DNA from: Filibacter tadaridae | Lineage (GTDB): Bacteria > Bacillota > Bacilli > Bacillales_A > Planococcaceae | Length of the DNA: 64,000 nt | Assembly: GCF_900609045.1 (NCBI RefSeq) | Contig: NZ_UXAV01000041.1 | Location: forward strand, 62,001-126,000 | Direction of reading: 5' to 3' | In this document: positions 35,068 through 45,634 of the stretch, piece by piece | Layout of the letters: every line of letters begins with the position of its first letter | How positions within the stretch are numbered: the stretch's first letter is position 1 | Position numbers and translations under genes: made by a program | The notes under the pieces: model-generated | What the model was told of the DNA's origin: nothing | Databases searched by the model: none | What the model saw: only the letters and a program-made list of their open reading frames with translations

Positions 35068-36195
35068 ATGACAAAACGAAGTTTAGAAACCACCCTCGTG
35101 CAATTAGGAAATAACAGTGATCCGAAGACCGGCGCCGTCAACCCGCCCATTTATTTATCAACGGCCTACAAACACGAAGGACTTGGCAAGTCGACCGGTT
35201 ACGATTACACACGGACGAAAAATCCGACCCGTTCCATTTTGGAAGAAGGAATTGCACAATTAGAAGGCGGCGATGCGGGTTTTGCATGCAGTTCGGGTAT
35301 GGCCGCAATTCAGTTGGTCCTATCGCTTTTCCGCCCGGAGGATGAATTGATTGTTCCGGAAGATATTTATGGCGGTACCTATCGCCTGCTCAAACAGTAT
35401 TCTGACGTCTACTCAATCGGTACGACGTATACGGATTTTTCCGATGTTAATGAGACCGAGAAGTTGATCACTGTTAAAACGAAGGCACTATTTATCGAAA
35501 CACCGACGAACCCTTTAATGCAAGAATTCGATATCCGGCAGTATGCGGAACTTGCCCGGAAATATGATTTACTGCTGATTGTTGACAATACGTTTTTAAC
35601 ACCTTATTTCCAACGACCGATTGAACTTGGCGCCGATATTGTCGTGCATAGTGCGACGAAGTATATCGGAGGTCATAACGATGTTCTTTCCGGACTTGTC
35701 GTTGCGAAAGGTGACAAGCTATGTAAAGATTTGGCTTCCAACCATAACGCTATCGGTGCAGTCCTCTCCCCTACCGATTCTTGGTTAATCATCAGAGGGC
35801 TGAAAACACTGCATTTACGGATGAAACAGCATGATGCAAACGCGAAAATAATTGCGAACTATTTAAAAAGTGAACCACTTGTAGTAGATGTTCTCTATCC
35901 CGGGGAAGGTGGCATGCTATCATTCCGTCTACAAGAAAGTGAGTTGGTCGAACCGTTTCTTGAAAATCTCCAACTCATCACTTTTGCAGAAAGCCTTGGC
36001 GGAGTGGAAAGTTTCATCACCTATCCAGCAACACAAACCCACGCCGACATCCCCCGCGAAGAACGGATACGACGGGGCGTCGACGACCGACTCTTACGTT
36101 TTTCTGTCGGAGTGGAAGAAGCCGATGATTTGATAGCGGATTTAAGACAAGTTTTTGCGTCAATGAAAAGTAAGATGCTCCAACCAGGACTTTGA
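35068..36195 (+). CDS. metI: Cystathionine gamma-synthase / O-acetylhomoserine thiolyase
   Basis: 375 aa PLP enzyme of the Cys/Met metabolism family, matching B. subtilis MetI. YDYTRTKNPTR, FACSSGMAAIQ, YGGTYRLL and HSATKYIGGHNDVLSGLV (PLP Lys in SATKY) are visible. FAESLGGVESFITYPATQTH completes the family pattern. It forms cystathionine or homocysteine from an activated homoserine ester. ATG 35068 is preferred to GTG 35059. Behind an S-box, followed after 32 bases by yxjG. Confidence 0.93.
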   Translation: MTKRSLETTLVQLGNNSDPKTGAVNPPIYLSTAYKHEGLGKSTGYDYTRTKNPTRSILEEGIAQLEGGDAGFACSSGMAAIQLVLSLFRPEDELIVPEDIYGGTYRLLKQYSDVYSIGTTYTDFSDVNETEKLITVKTKALFIETPTNPLMQEFDIRQYAELARKYDLLLIVDNTFLTPYFQRPIELGADIVVHSATKYIGGHNDVLSGLVVAKGDKLCKDLASNHNAIGAVLSPTDSWLIIRGLKTLHLRMKQHDANAKIIANYLKSEPLVVDVLYPGEGGMLSFRLQESELVEPFLENLQLITFAESLGGVESFITYPATQTHADIPREERIRRGVDDRLLRFSVGVEEADDLIADLRQVFASMKSKMLQPGL

Positions 36196-36227
36196 ATAAA
36201 AAACCAACTAGAAAGAAGGAAACCAAT

Positions 36228-37346
36228 ATGACGAATTCAGCAACAGCTAACACAGTCAAGAAAGCACCATTTAAAGCAGATCACGTCGGTAGCTTCTTAC
36301 GACCGGAACGTCTTAAACAAGCCCGCCTTCAAAAAGAAAACCTTGAAATCACTGCAGAAGAATTACGGAAAATCGAAGACGAAGAAATTATAAAGCTCGT
36401 TGAAAAGCAAAAAGAGGCTGGATTGCAATCCGTGACAGACGGAGAATTCCGCCGTAAATGGTGGCACTTTGATTTTCTTGCCGGCTTTGACGGCGTCGAA
36501 CTATACCAAACCGAAGAAGGCGTCGAATTCAAAGGCGTCTCGCGCAAAGCGGATGGCATTAAAGTAACGGATAAAGTTAGGTTCAGCGATCATTACATGA
36601 TTGAACACTTCAAGTTCCTGAAAAGTATTGCAGGCAATACGGTGGCAAAGTTTACGATTCCTAGTCCGAACATGCTACTTCACAGGGCGACATTCGAAGA
36701 AGGAATCTATACGAGTAACGAAGAATTAGTTAATGATTTGGTTACCGCTTATCAGGGCGTAATTCAAGCACTATATGATGAAGGCTGCCGTTACCTGCAA
36801 CTAGATGATACGTCCTGGGCTTCATTTCTTTCTGAAGAAGGAAGAGAAGCGATGAAAGCAAAAGGCCTGAATCCAGACCAGGTTGTACAGCAGTCTGCAC
36901 AGGCAATCAATGAATCGATTGCGAAAAGGCCGGCTGACTTGCTCGTGACGATGCATATATGCCGCGGCAACTTCAAATCAACCTACTTTTCTAGTGGCGG
37001 CTACGACGAAGTATCTGCGACTATTTTCGGCGGATTACATGTTGACGGTCTTTTCCTTGAATTTGATGACGAACGTTCCGGAAGCTTTGAACCGTTAGCT
37101 CACGTGAACCGACCTGATCTTTCCATCGTATTGGGACTGATCACGTCTAAATTCGGCGAACTGGAAAACCCTGAAAAAGTGAAAGCAAGAATAGCGGAAG
37201 CTGCAAAATATGTTCCGTTGAATCAACTCTGCCTAAGTCCGCAATGTGGGTTCGCCTCGACGGAAGAAGGAAATCTGTTGACGGAAGAACAGCAGTGGGA
37301 AAAAGTACGTCATGTTGTCGCTATTGCGCAAGACGTCTGGTATTAA
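36228..37346 (+). CDS. yxjG: YxjG/YxjH-type methionine synthase-like protein
   Basis: 372 aa. A single-domain MetE-like protein equivalent to the C-terminal catalytic half of cobalamin-independent methionine synthase: FKADHVGSFLRPE, VTDGEFRRKWWHFDFL, YLQLDDTSW, MHICRGN (zinc ligands) and LSPQCGFAST. ATG 36228 has AAGGA upstream. B. subtilis yxjG and yxjH are S-box genes, and a role in recycling homocysteine or a related thiol is inferred. Second gene behind metI. Confidence 0.9.
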   Translation: MTNSATANTVKKAPFKADHVGSFLRPERLKQARLQKENLEITAEELRKIEDEEIIKLVEKQKEAGLQSVTDGEFRRKWWHFDFLAGFDGVELYQTEEGVEFKGVSRKADGIKVTDKVRFSDHYMIEHFKFLKSIAGNTVAKFTIPSPNMLLHRATFEEGIYTSNEELVNDLVTAYQGVIQALYDEGCRYLQLDDTSWASFLSEEGREAMKAKGLNPDQVVQQSAQAINESIAKRPADLLVTMHICRGNFKSTYFSSGGYDEVSATIFGGLHVDGLFLEFDDERSGSFEPLAHVNRPDLSIVLGLITSKFGELENPEKVKARIAEAAKYVPLNQLCLSPQCGFASTEEGNLLTEEQQWEKVRHVVAIAQDVWY

Positions 37347-37355
37347 TTCATAACA

Positions 37356-37396
37356 AAAAGGCATCTTCCTAGTTCAAGTGAACCGGAAGATGCCTT
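37356..37396. terminator. Bidirectional terminator between yxjG and metE
   Basis: AAAAGGCATCTTCC pairs with GGAAGATGCCTTCTT. The two convergent methionine units share this single hairpin. Confidence 0.8.
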
Positions 37397-37410
37397 CTTA
37401 TATTCAAAAC

Positions 37411-39705
37411 TCAGCTCTTAACGACAGCCAGCTGATCCTTTCTAACTTCTTTCGCCGCCTCCACCATGATCTTCAACGCATCAATCGTCTCTTCTTCTTT
37501 TCTTGTTTTCAAACCGCAATCAGGATTAATCCAAAATTGGTTCGGATTAATGGTTTTGAGTGCGCGATTAATATTTTGTTTCATTTCATCCTTGCTTGGA
37601 ACACGTGGACTGTGGATGTCATAGACGCCTAGACCGATTTCTTTATCATACGTATTATTCTCAAATGCAGCGATGATTTCACCATGGCTTCTTGACGTTT
37701 CAATCGAAATAACATCCGCATCCAGTGCACTAATCGATTTAATAATGCCGCTGAATTCCGAATAGCACATATGTGTATGAATTTGCGTAGCATTTTCAAC
37801 AGAAGAAGTCGCCAATTTGAACGCATGGACAGCAGCTTCTAAATAGCTTTCCCTTTTTTCTAAATCAAGCGGTAAACCTTCGCGAAGTGCTGGTTCATCT
37901 ACCTGAATCATGCGAATGCCGTTCTTTTCAAGCGCTTCAATTTCTAGACGAAGTGCAAATGCAATTTGGTTTAATACATCGTAACGTGGAATATCATCTC
38001 GCACGAATGACCAATTCAAAATTGTCACGGGGCCTGTCAGCATGCCTTTTACAGATTTTGTCGTTAACGATTGTGCATAGACACTCTCTTTCACAGTAAT
38101 CGGCTCACTAAACGCAACATCCCCTAAAATGAGTGGTGGCTTGACGCAACGTGAACCGTAAGATTGAACCCAGCCGAACTGTGACACTGCAAAACCTTCG
38201 AACTTTTCGCCAAAGTATTCGACCATATCCGTTCTTTCAAATTCACCATGAACTAAAACGTCAATTCCAATGTCTTCTTGAATTTCAATCCATTTGTCTA
38301 TCTGATTTTTGATAAATTGCTCATAAGCTTGATCTGTAATTTCACCTTTACGCCATTTGGATCTTGTCTGTCTCACTTCTGGCGTCTGCGGTAAACTCCC
38401 GATTGTCGTTGTCGGCAGTAGTGGTAAATTAAAACGTCGTTGCTGCTCTTTAATCCGCTCTGCAAACGGCAATGAGCGATTCACATCTTGTTCAGTCAGC
38501 TTTCCAATCGTTTCTTTCACCTCGACGTTTTGCCGATATTTGGAGTTATTTAGGCGAGAAAGTGCGTTTCGACTCTCCTTAAGTTCAACCGCAATTGTTT
38601 CTGTTCCATCGTTAACCCCTTTACTAAGGAGGACAATTTCAGCAAGCTTCTCGTCAGCAAATGCCAGACCCTCTTGAATGATGGGGTCCAATTTTTCTTC
38701 CAATTGCGTACTGACAGGGACGTGTAGCAGTGAAGAAGAAGGTTGAACAATGAGACGATCCTTTTCAACATAGGTCTGAATTTCCTCTAACAGCGTTAAT
38801 TTACCATCCAAATCTGCTCGCCACACATTTCGTCCGTCAATGACACCCGCCGCGAGTACTTTGTCTTTTGGGAAGCCATATTTACGTAGCAATCCAAGCG
38901 AATCACCATGAACAAAATCAAGGCCCAATCCTTGCACAGGTAGCGCAGCAACTGCTTCGTAATTTGCAACTTTTTCAAAGTAGGTTTGCAGGATAATTTT
39001 TACTTGCGGCACCGCTTCGTGAATTTCTGCGTACGCTTGTTGCACATGTTGGAAATCCTTTTCCGATAACTTACTTGTAAAAATTGGCTCGTCAATCTGA
39101 ACCCACTCCGCGCCGGCATCTGCGAGCTCTTTCAATACTTCTATATACAGCGGCGTAAATTGTTTCAGTAAAACAGGGAAATTTTCATCACCGAAGGATT
39201 TTGCCAGTTTACAATATGTAACTGGGCCCAAGAGTACGGGCTTACCATCAATACCTAGTTTTTCTTTCGCTTCTTTATAAAATGCAAGCGGACGGTTTTC
39301 CACTAGTTTCGGTGTTACACCTTCTAGTTCTGGAACGATATAATGGTAATTTGTATTGAACCATTTTGTCATTTCAGAGGCAACCGCATCCTTAGTTCCA
39401 CGGGCAATTGCAAAATACGTTTCCAAAGGCACTTGACCGCCTGAATACGCAAAACGTTTAGGCACCACACCAAACATAATCGATGTATCTAGCACATGGT
39501 CATATAGCGAAAAATCGCCGACTGGGATAAGATCAATACCGAATTCCTTTTGTTTTTGAAGATTATCCAATCGAAGTGCTTCAGTTGTTTTCAAAAGTTC
39601 ATCTTCCGAAATCGATCCGTTCCAAAAGCTTTCCAATGCCCTTTTCCATTCACGTTTTCCACCAATTCTTGGGTACCCACTGTTTGAACTTTGTACGTTT
39701 GTCAT
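37411..39705 (-). CDS. metE: Cobalamin-independent methionine synthase
   Basis: 764 aa. Transfers the methyl group of 5-methyl-tetrahydropteroyl-triglutamate to homocysteine. Two barrels: the N-terminal half begins [20 protein letters not shown], and the catalytic half begins [19 protein letters not shown]. Zinc ligands are in [10 protein letters not shown] (His, Cys) and NPDCGLKTR (Cys). It lies 54 bases downstream of yitJ in the same direction, with no separate riboswitch between, so it is probably controlled by the yitJ S-box. Confidence 0.95.
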   Translation of the reverse strand: MTNVQSSNSGYPRIGGKREWKRALESFWNGSISEDELLKTTEALRLDNLQKQKEFGIDLIPVGDFSLYDHVLDTSIMFGVVPKRFAYSGGQVPLETYFAIARGTKDAVASEMTKWFNTNYHYIVPELEGVTPKLVENRPLAFYKEAKEKLGIDGKPVLLGPVTYCKLAKSFGDENFPVLLKQFTPLYIEVLKELADAGAEWVQIDEPIFTSKLSEKDFQHVQQAYAEIHEAVPQVKIILQTYFEKVANYEAVAALPVQGLGLDFVHGDSLGLLRKYGFPKDKVLAAGVIDGRNVWRADLDGKLTLLEEIQTYVEKDRLIVQPSSSLLHVPVSTQLEEKLDPIIQEGLAFADEKLAEIVLLSKGVNDGTETIAVELKESRNALSRLNNSKYRQNVEVKETIGKLTEQDVNRSLPFAERIKEQQRRFNLPLLPTTTIGSLPQTPEVRQTRSKWRKGEITDQAYEQFIKNQIDKWIEIQEDIGIDVLVHGEFERTDMVEYFGEKFEGFAVSQFGWVQSYGSRCVKPPLILGDVAFSEPITVKESVYAQSLTTKSVKGMLTGPVTILNWSFVRDDIPRYDVLNQIAFALRLEIEALEKNGIRMIQVDEPALREGLPLDLEKRESYLEAAVHAFKLATSSVENATQIHTHMCYSEFSGIIKSISALDADVISIETSRSHGEIIAAFENNTYDKEIGLGVYDIHSPRVPSKDEMKQNINRALKTINPNQFWINPDCGLKTRKEEETIDALKIMVEAAKEVRKDQLAVVKS

Positions 39706-39759
39706 TGTATGTTATCTCCTTTAATTTTTATTTTTGTATTCGTTTTAATACGTGTTACG

Positions 39760-41622
39760 CTAGGCTCGAACCACCTCCCTTGCTACAATGGCATCCACTT
39801 TACTGTGTATATACTTCGTCAAATCCACAGTCATGTCGTAACGCATGAAGGGAGTTATTAAATAAATGCCATGGAAATGCTCAAGCGCCACATCGATCAA
39901 TTCCTTCGAAACCTGTAAACCTTCTTTCGTAGATTGTTCACGATTCCCATTGGATAGGGCCATTCTTGCACGTACTTGGTCTGTCAACTTAATGCCTGGT
40001 ACTTCGTTGTGAAGAAATTCAGCGTTTTGCGATGAAGTCAGCGGCATATTTCCAATGTAAATCGGTGCTTTAATATGTTTTGTTGCCTCGTATAGTTCAA
40101 TAATCCTTTCCGGGCTATAGATTGGCTGGGTGATAAAATAATCGGCCCCGGCTTCTATTTTTTTCTCCAATCTTTCTACGGCGCGATCCAAGTGGCGAAC
40201 ATTTGGATTAAAAGCCGCAGCTACGGTAAATGACGTTTTCTGCTGCAATGATTTTCCTGACTTCGAAACTCCTTCATTAAATTGCTTAATCAGTTTGATT
40301 AATTCAAATGATGTCACATCGAAAACAGATGTTGCTCCAGGAAAATCACCTATTTTCGTAGGGTCTCCCGTAATTGCCAATAATTCAGTGATACCTAATG
40401 TGTGTAATCCCATAAGATGCGACTGCAAGCCGATTAAATTGCGGTCCCGGCATGTCACATGAACTAGAGGTGTGGCTCCAATCGTTTGTTTAACAAGTGA
40501 CGCCATTGAAGCATTGCAAATTCTTGGTGTTGCCAATGAATTATCCGCCAATGTAATGGCATCCACACCCGCATCCTTTAATGCCTGTGCACCTTCAAAA
40601 AATTTAGTTGTATTTAAATGTTTAGGCGCATCAAGTTCAACAATTATCGAATGCCTTTTTTTCACCGTTTCAAGTAATGTCGGTGATTGCGACTCTTTCA
40701 ACTTAGACTCTGAAGCCGCAACTTTTGCCACTTTCTTTTTAACAAGCTTTTCCTGAATCGGCTCCCGGATTGTAAGTCCTTTCACTAGCGCTCGAATATG
40801 TTCGGGTGTTGTCCCACAGCACCCACCTATTAAACTGATCCCTTCCTTTCGAAAATTCAGCGCGAACTTCTCGAAGTATTCAGGTTCATTTTCGTAAAAT
40901 AACTTCCCGTCTTTATAGCCCGGATAACTGGCGTTCGGGTACACCGACAACAAAGCGCGCTTCATCAACGGAACAGATTCCAAAGACTTCAACATATGGT
41001 AAGGGCCGAGGCGGCAATTGATGCCGACTATGTCTGCACCTAGATTTTCCAACTGCAACAAGGCGTCCGCAAGCTCCAGTCCATTTTGAAGTACACCCGC
41101 TTCATGCATCGATACGTTCGTAATGATCGGGATATCCGTCTCTTCGCGTGCAATTTTGAGCACAGTCGTTAATTCATCAAAATCGTAATACGTTTCTAAA
41201 AGCAGACCATCCACACCTTCAAGGAGTAAGCAATACAATTGTTCCCTGAAGCTGCGCTTGATTTCATCCTTCGTTCCTGTGGATGTTCGGGATCCATGAA
41301 TCCCACCGATAGCCCCAAGGATGAACGTATCTTCACCGGCAGCTTTTTTCGCAATTTGAACCGCTGCTTTATTTATCTCTTTGACACTGTCCTCCAAACC
41401 GTGGCGTGCCAGTTTTATATAATTGGCGCCATATGTGTTCGTTTGAATGATATCGGCACCCGCTTCAATATAGGCTTGGTGAATGTGAAGCACTTGGTCG
41501 GGGTGCGTCAAGTTCAGTTCTTCAAAACAAAGATCAACCCCGTGTGAGTAAAGGAGGGTTCCCATTGCCCCATCACCGATTAAAATGCGTTCTTTCAAGG
41601 TATCTAGTAGATTCAACGACAT
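39760..41622 (-). CDS. yitJ: Bifunctional homocysteine S-methyltransferase / methylenetetrahydrofolate reductase
   Basis: 620 aa fusion. Residues 1-290 are a betaine/homocysteine-type methyltransferase with [11 protein letters not shown] and the zinc site [11 protein letters not shown]. After a linker, residues 330-620 are an MTHFR barrel ([50 protein letters not shown]). Same architecture as B. subtilis YitJ. The reductase supplies 5-methyl-THF for MetE encoded next. ATG 41622 follows GGAG; a GTG one codon earlier is too close to it. Preceded by an S-box. Confidence 0.93.
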   Translation of the reverse strand: MSLNLLDTLKERILIGDGAMGTLLYSHGVDLCFEELNLTHPDQVLHIHQAYIEAGADIIQTNTYGANYIKLARHGLEDSVKEINKAAVQIAKKAAGEDTFILGAIGGIHGSRTSTGTKDEIKRSFREQLYCLLLEGVDGLLLETYYDFDELTTVLKIAREETDIPIITNVSMHEAGVLQNGLELADALLQLENLGADIVGINCRLGPYHMLKSLESVPLMKRALLSVYPNASYPGYKDGKLFYENEPEYFEKFALNFRKEGISLIGGCCGTTPEHIRALVKGLTIREPIQEKLVKKKVAKVAASESKLKESQSPTLLETVKKRHSIIVELDAPKHLNTTKFFEGAQALKDAGVDAITLADNSLATPRICNASMASLVKQTIGATPLVHVTCRDRNLIGLQSHLMGLHTLGITELLAITGDPTKIGDFPGATSVFDVTSFELIKLIKQFNEGVSKSGKSLQQKTSFTVAAAFNPNVRHLDRAVERLEKKIEAGADYFITQPIYSPERIIELYEATKHIKAPIYIGNMPLTSSQNAEFLHNEVPGIKLTDQVRARMALSNGNREQSTKEGLQVSKELIDVALEHFHGIYLITPFMRYDMTVDLTKYIHSKVDAIVAREVVRA

Positions 41623-41719
41623 CACACTCTCCTTTCAATTCTCAAAAAGTTATTTCAAAAACTCTCCTACTACTCCTTTTTCTTGAAAATACAAACTTTA
41701 TTGGAAGTACTTTTATATA

Positions 41720-41766
41720 CAAAAAAGAGCCTACTTCCTATGTTGAATAAAGGAAGTAGACTCTGA
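41720..41766 (-). terminator. S-box terminator upstream of yitJ
   Basis: On the - strand AGAGTCTACTTCCTT pairs with AGGAAGTAGGCTCTTTTTT. It is the expression platform of the S-box at 41785-41890. Confidence 0.85.
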
Positions 41767-41784
41767 TTTTGAATAAGTCTTCTC

Positions 41785-41890
41785 CTCATCTACCAAGTCT
41801 TGTTACCGACTTGCTGGAATTAGCACCGTGCCGAAATGGCTGGTTGCTGAGGTGTCATCGGGCCAGTCCCTATACCTCTCTAGATAAGAA
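41785..41890 (-). promoter_or_regulatory. SAM-I (S-box) riboswitch of yitJ-metE
   Basis: Read on the - strand: CTTATCTAGAGAGG, GGGACTGGCCCGATGA, CACCTCAGCAACC, GGCACGGTGCTAATTCC, and closing strand GATGAG. All conserved core elements are present. SAM should repress both yitJ and metE. Confidence 0.95.
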
Positions 41891-41929
41891 AAACTATTAA
41901 GTTGGATTTGTTTGCTTTCGTTAATATAG

Positions 41930-41958
41930 ACTTTACCTTATTGTCGGAGAATTAGCAA
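41930..41958 (-). promoter_or_regulatory. Promoter of the yitJ S-box transcript
   Basis: On the - strand TTGCTA and TAAAGT with a 17-base spacer, about 40 bases before the aptamer. Confidence 0.45.
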
Positions 41959-41991
41959 CACATATTTAAAAATTAATTTTATCACACTCCT

Positions 41992-42047
41992 GGTGCCGGT
42001 TTCTGACACCACTTGTGCTCTTCACATTGTGGCAGTACCTGGCTCCG
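41992..42047. repeat. Palindromic element D, imperfect copy
   Basis: GGTGCCGGTTTCTGACACC at the left and GTGGCAGTACCTGGCTCC at the right enclose ACTTGTGC..TTCACATT. It is similar to the perfect palindrome at 57483-57539 but has several mismatched arm positions, consistent with decay. Confidence 0.55.
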
Positions 42048-42122
42048 GCTTCAGAGGAAGAAGCTGGTAGCCGGATTCACTGGAATCATAAGTTCCCATT
42101 GAAACTGCTGTAGCCTCTAATC

Positions 42123-43439
42123 TTAAGTAGTCCTCGTTATTCGCCAAATCACCCCAGTTCCAGGTATTGCTGATTTTCCGGCAAACAAACCGAAGTCTGC
42201 GATGTAAAGGGCACCGTGGTGATCAAAAACGGCATCAATGGGACGTTCGAATCCACCCCCGTTTGTCGCAGATGCAGGTAGGCCGGATTGATTAATGGCA
42301 AATACATGTACCTGCCCTGTTTGCATATCTATACGAGACACACGATGTCCAACACGTGGAAGTGATTTTCCTCCCGTTGTAACGGGATCATTGGCACCGA
42401 ACTCCGCAATAAATGCATCCCCTATTGTGGCAAAAGAGGGATCCTCATTGAAACTGAATCCCATTGTGGCTGAGTGTGCCGGAAAGGTAGCTACTGGACG
42501 CGGAGGTTGCATCGGATGTTCCGCCAACAAAAAGGTTGGTTGGGGCATCCCCTCCGGTTTAAATTGTGGCAAGGTGACTGGCAATCCCCCGGTGAAATCC
42601 GGAAACCCATACCAGACATCAGGTCGAATCCACTGGAATTCGTCCGGCGAGTTGGCGACTGGCCGACTACCGCGTACGTCTATCCCGTGATTGGCCGCAA
42701 ACAAGCGATGATAACTGTCAAACCGCAATCTGAAAGGATTCCGCAACCCCCACGCAACCAATTCAAGCTCCGAACCATCCGGATTGGCCCTTAATATGCT
42801 TCCATTTGCACGACTAATTCCATCCACCGTTTTTCCAGGATAAGTTGCAATACCAAAAGGTACATACGCACCCGTTCTGGATAAACGCTTTGGAAAACTA
42901 TCTAAAAATCCTGAACTTTGATAGTCCTGCCCATTCAAAGTAATTCTCCCGCCAGGGTAATCATGAAAGAAAGGATGCTCTTTGACCCAGCTATTGTCAG
43001 TTCCTACAACCCCACTGTTCGTCGCAGTTCCCTGACCAAAATACATTTTGCCATCCGGACCGAACACCACCCGGTTATTATGGTGGTCACCATTACTGGG
43101 CAGGCCATCTATGATGTCCTTTTTCGTCCCATCAGGTTGGATTTTTGTGACATAACGACGATGTGCAACGTAAATATCGCCATGATATTCAGTAATTCCT
43201 GTCAATGGAGGATTAAACCCATCGGCAATAACTGTAAAGCCTTCCCGCGTCAGTTTCAGCACCTTGCCATTACCATCCGTTATACCGGAATCCGCAACCA
43301 ACATTTCCGCTTTACCTGTAAAAGTTATATTAATCGGCGTGGTTAAACCGGTCGCAAACACGTCGATGGTGTACCCGGCCGGTAACAAGACGTCTCCAGG
43401 ATCAATCTTTCTTTGTTGGGAAACTTTCCGTTCGGACAT
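42123..43439 (-). CDS. Glucose/sorbosone dehydrogenase-like beta-propeller protein
   Basis: 438 aa. Repeated blade motifs such as LLPAGYTIDVFATGLTTPINITF, GEYHGDIYVAHRR-like segments, NNRVVFGPDGKMYFGQGT, VAWGLRNPFRLRFD and GALYIADFG indicate a six-bladed propeller of the soluble PQQ glucose/sorbosone dehydrogenase superfamily. WGLRNPFRLRF is the family hallmark. No signal peptide is seen at the N-terminus (MSERKVSQQRK). Cofactor and substrate are not deducible. Monocistronic and possibly stress-induced; no clear promoter recognised. Confidence 0.75.
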   Translation of the reverse strand: MSERKVSQQRKIDPGDVLLPAGYTIDVFATGLTTPINITFTGKAEMLVADSGITDGNGKVLKLTREGFTVIADGFNPPLTGITEYHGDIYVAHRRYVTKIQPDGTKKDIIDGLPSNGDHHNNRVVFGPDGKMYFGQGTATNSGVVGTDNSWVKEHPFFHDYPGGRITLNGQDYQSSGFLDSFPKRLSRTGAYVPFGIATYPGKTVDGISRANGSILRANPDGSELELVAWGLRNPFRLRFDSYHRLFAANHGIDVRGSRPVANSPDEFQWIRPDVWYGFPDFTGGLPVTLPQFKPEGMPQPTFLLAEHPMQPPRPVATFPAHSATMGFSFNEDPSFATIGDAFIAEFGANDPVTTGGKSLPRVGHRVSRIDMQTGQVHVFAINQSGLPASATNGGGFERPIDAVFDHHGALYIADFGLFAGKSAIPGTGVIWRITRTT

Positions 43440-43585
43440 CGTCCACTATCCCCTCTCTACGGTTTCCCTATCAATCTATTCAACAATTGGGCTTTTGGGT
43501 ACTTATAACCGTCACAGGTTCCATTCCTTTCTTATACTATATAAGGACGTTGTGATAAATGGGTAAAACAAATAGGAGGGAAACC

Positions 43586-44152
43586 ATGTATTTTACCAAA
43601 GCCATACCCTCTCATCCACATGACATACACCTTTTTTTTAACAAGTGGTCACCTACAAAAAAGATGATGTTTACAGCATTGATGGCGGCGCTTGCAACAA
43701 TTCTACAATCCGCCGGGGGGTTGTTACCAAGTATTGGTTATTTCATTAGCCCATTTGCGACTGCACCGATTTTGCTGGGTGCGCTGATTTCATTCCGTTC
43801 GGGGGTTTTAGCTTACGTATTAACAATCTTCCTATTAGTCGTAATTCAACCAACTGAATTGATCATTTTCCCTTTCACCACCGGCCTACTTGGATTAGTA
43901 TTAGGGTCGACATTCCGCGCTTTGAACCGTCGCTTGGGCGTTCTATTAGCAACAAGTTTACTCTTAGTCATAGGCATCTGCGTACCTTTGTATGGTCTAG
44001 GCTTTCCTGTTTTCGGCCCCACAATTTCTTCCTCGTTCAGTATGCTGTCTTTACTGATTATTTTTGGATTTTCGCTTCTATACAGTTGGTTTTGGTTGGA
44101 ATTCGGTCTCTATTTTCTGCGTAAGATTAAAGCAATCCTGGGGATAAAATAA
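43586..44152 (+). CDS. Small membrane protein, possibly an ECF-type substrate-binding (S) component
   Basis: 188 aa from ATG 43586 (SD AGGAGGG five bases upstream); a frame from 43559 lacks an SD. After about 25 polar residues come five or six helices (MMFTALMAALATILQSAGGLL, then ISPFATAPILLGALISFRSGVLAYVLTIFLLV, and so on). The ALMAALATILQ start of helix 1 recalls S components (A-x3-A pattern), but no riboswitch or cognate transporter gene is adjacent. Substrate unknown. Confidence 0.6.
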   Translation: MYFTKAIPSHPHDIHLFFNKWSPTKKMMFTALMAALATILQSAGGLLPSIGYFISPFATAPILLGALISFRSGVLAYVLTIFLLVVIQPTELIIFPFTTGLLGLVLGSTFRALNRRLGVLLATSLLLVIGICVPLYGLGFPVFGPTISSSFSMLSLLIIFGFSLLYSWFWLEFGLYFLRKIKAILGIK

Positions 44153-44153
44153 A

Positions 44154-44199
44154 AAAAGACCTTTCGCAAGTTCAATGTTGAACTTGCGAAAGGTCTTTA
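44154..44199. terminator. Bidirectional terminator between the membrane protein gene and gntZ
   Basis: AAAGACCTTTCGCAAGTTCAA pairs perfectly with TTGAACTTGCGAAAGGTCTTT around a 2-base tip. A and T runs flank both sides. Confidence 0.85.
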
Positions 44200-44212
44200 C
44201 AGACTGACAAAG

Positions 44213-45616
44213 TCATTTCCAATTCGTATGAAAAGATCCTTCTACATCAGTGCGCTCGTACCTATGTGCACCAAAATAATCACGTTGTGCTTGTAAAAGA
44301 TTTGCGCTGGAATTAGCTGTACGATAGCTATCATAATAAGAAAGGGAAGCGCTTAGGGATGGAAATGACAGCCCCGACATTACGCCTTCAGTAATAACTT
44401 TTCGCAGGCTTACCTGATACTCTTTCGTCTTTTCTACAAAATAAGGTGCAACCAATAAATTTGCTATGCCCCTTTGTGCTTCATACGCTTTACTGATTGT
44501 ATTTAAAAATTCAGCTCGTATAATACAACCGCCACGGAAAATTAAAGCGATGTCTTTTAACGGCAAATTCCAATCATAAAGTCCCGAAGTCATTTTGTAC
44601 TGGGTAAACCCTTGTGCATACGCACAAACTTTCCCCATATATAAGGCTTGTCTTACATATTCAACCCATACATCTTGATCTAAGTCATCATTTTGAATTT
44701 CCGGACCTGCTAATAGAGTTGATGCAGGTACGCGTTCTTCTTTTTTATGGGAAAGGTAACGAGCGAATAACGATTCCGTAATAATTGACACGGGGATACC
44801 GTTATCAATTGCTTGGATGCTCGTCCATTTCCCCGTACCATTTTGGCCGGTTTTATCGAGTATACGATCTACAAGCGGCAAACCTGTTTTGTCATCTTGC
44901 TTTCTTAATATATCGGCTGTGATTTCGATTAGGTAACTTTTCAATTCGCCTTGATTCCACGTTTCAAATATATCAGCGATTTCCGTCAATGGAATATGCA
45001 GTTTCTCTCTTAAAAAAGTATACGCCTCGGCAATTAGCTGCATATCCGCATACTCAATCCCGTTATGGACCATTTTCACAAAATGGCCAGCGCCTTTCGG
45101 ACCGATGTAAACGCAGCATGGTTGCCCTTCCACTTGGGCGGCAATTTTAGTAAGGATAGGTGCCACTTTTTCATACACTTCTTCATCCCCACCAGGCATA
45201 AGGGAAGGTCCTTTTAATGCACCTTCTTCGCCGCCTGAAACGCCGACACCTAAATAATCGATTCCCGTGACCTTTAATTCGTCATACCGGCGTGCGGTGT
45301 CTTCGTAATTTGAATTGCCGCCGTCCATGATGATATCGCCTGGCTCAAGATGGGGAACGAGTGACTGAATCACCGAATCTACCACTTTTCCAGCTGTCAC
45401 CATAAGAAATATTTTTCTTGGTGACTGCAGAGATTGTACAAAACCTTGTACATCATAATACGGATAAATTTCCTCGTGTCCACTTTTTTGTACGAGTTGA
45501 TCAGTTAAATCAGGTGTGTAATTATAGACAGCCACCTTTTCACCCTTACTCGCCATGTTTAACGCGATACTGCTACCCATTACTCCTAGGCCCATAACGC
45601 CAATCGTATTGCCCAT
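44213..45616 (-). CDS. gntZ: 6-phosphogluconate dehydrogenase of the gluconate operon
   Basis: 467 aa (B. subtilis GntZ 468). Oxidative decarboxylation of 6-phosphogluconate to ribulose 5-phosphate. Rossmann motif GVMGLGVMGSSIALNMASKG at the N-terminus, DGGNSNYEDTARR, catalytic VGVSGGEEGALKGPSLMPGG and HFVKMVHNGIEYADMQ (catalytic Lys). Last gene of gntRKPZ, 18 bases after gntP. Coenzyme preference (NAD versus NADP) cannot be judged reliably by eye. Confidence 0.93.
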   Translation of the reverse strand: MGNTIGVMGLGVMGSSIALNMASKGEKVAVYNYTPDLTDQLVQKSGHEEIYPYYDVQGFVQSLQSPRKIFLMVTAGKVVDSVIQSLVPHLEPGDIIMDGGNSNYEDTARRYDELKVTGIDYLGVGVSGGEEGALKGPSLMPGGDEEVYEKVAPILTKIAAQVEGQPCCVYIGPKGAGHFVKMVHNGIEYADMQLIAEAYTFLREKLHIPLTEIADIFETWNQGELKSYLIEITADILRKQDDKTGLPLVDRILDKTGQNGTGKWTSIQAIDNGIPVSIITESLFARYLSHKKEERVPASTLLAGPEIQNDDLDQDVWVEYVRQALYMGKVCAYAQGFTQYKMTSGLYDWNLPLKDIALIFRGGCIIRAEFLNTISKAYEAQRGIANLLVAPYFVEKTKEYQVSLRKVITEGVMSGLSFPSLSASLSYYDSYRTANSSANLLQAQRDYFGAHRYERTDVEGSFHTNWK

Positions 45617-45634
45617 CTATTTTCAACCTCCAAT

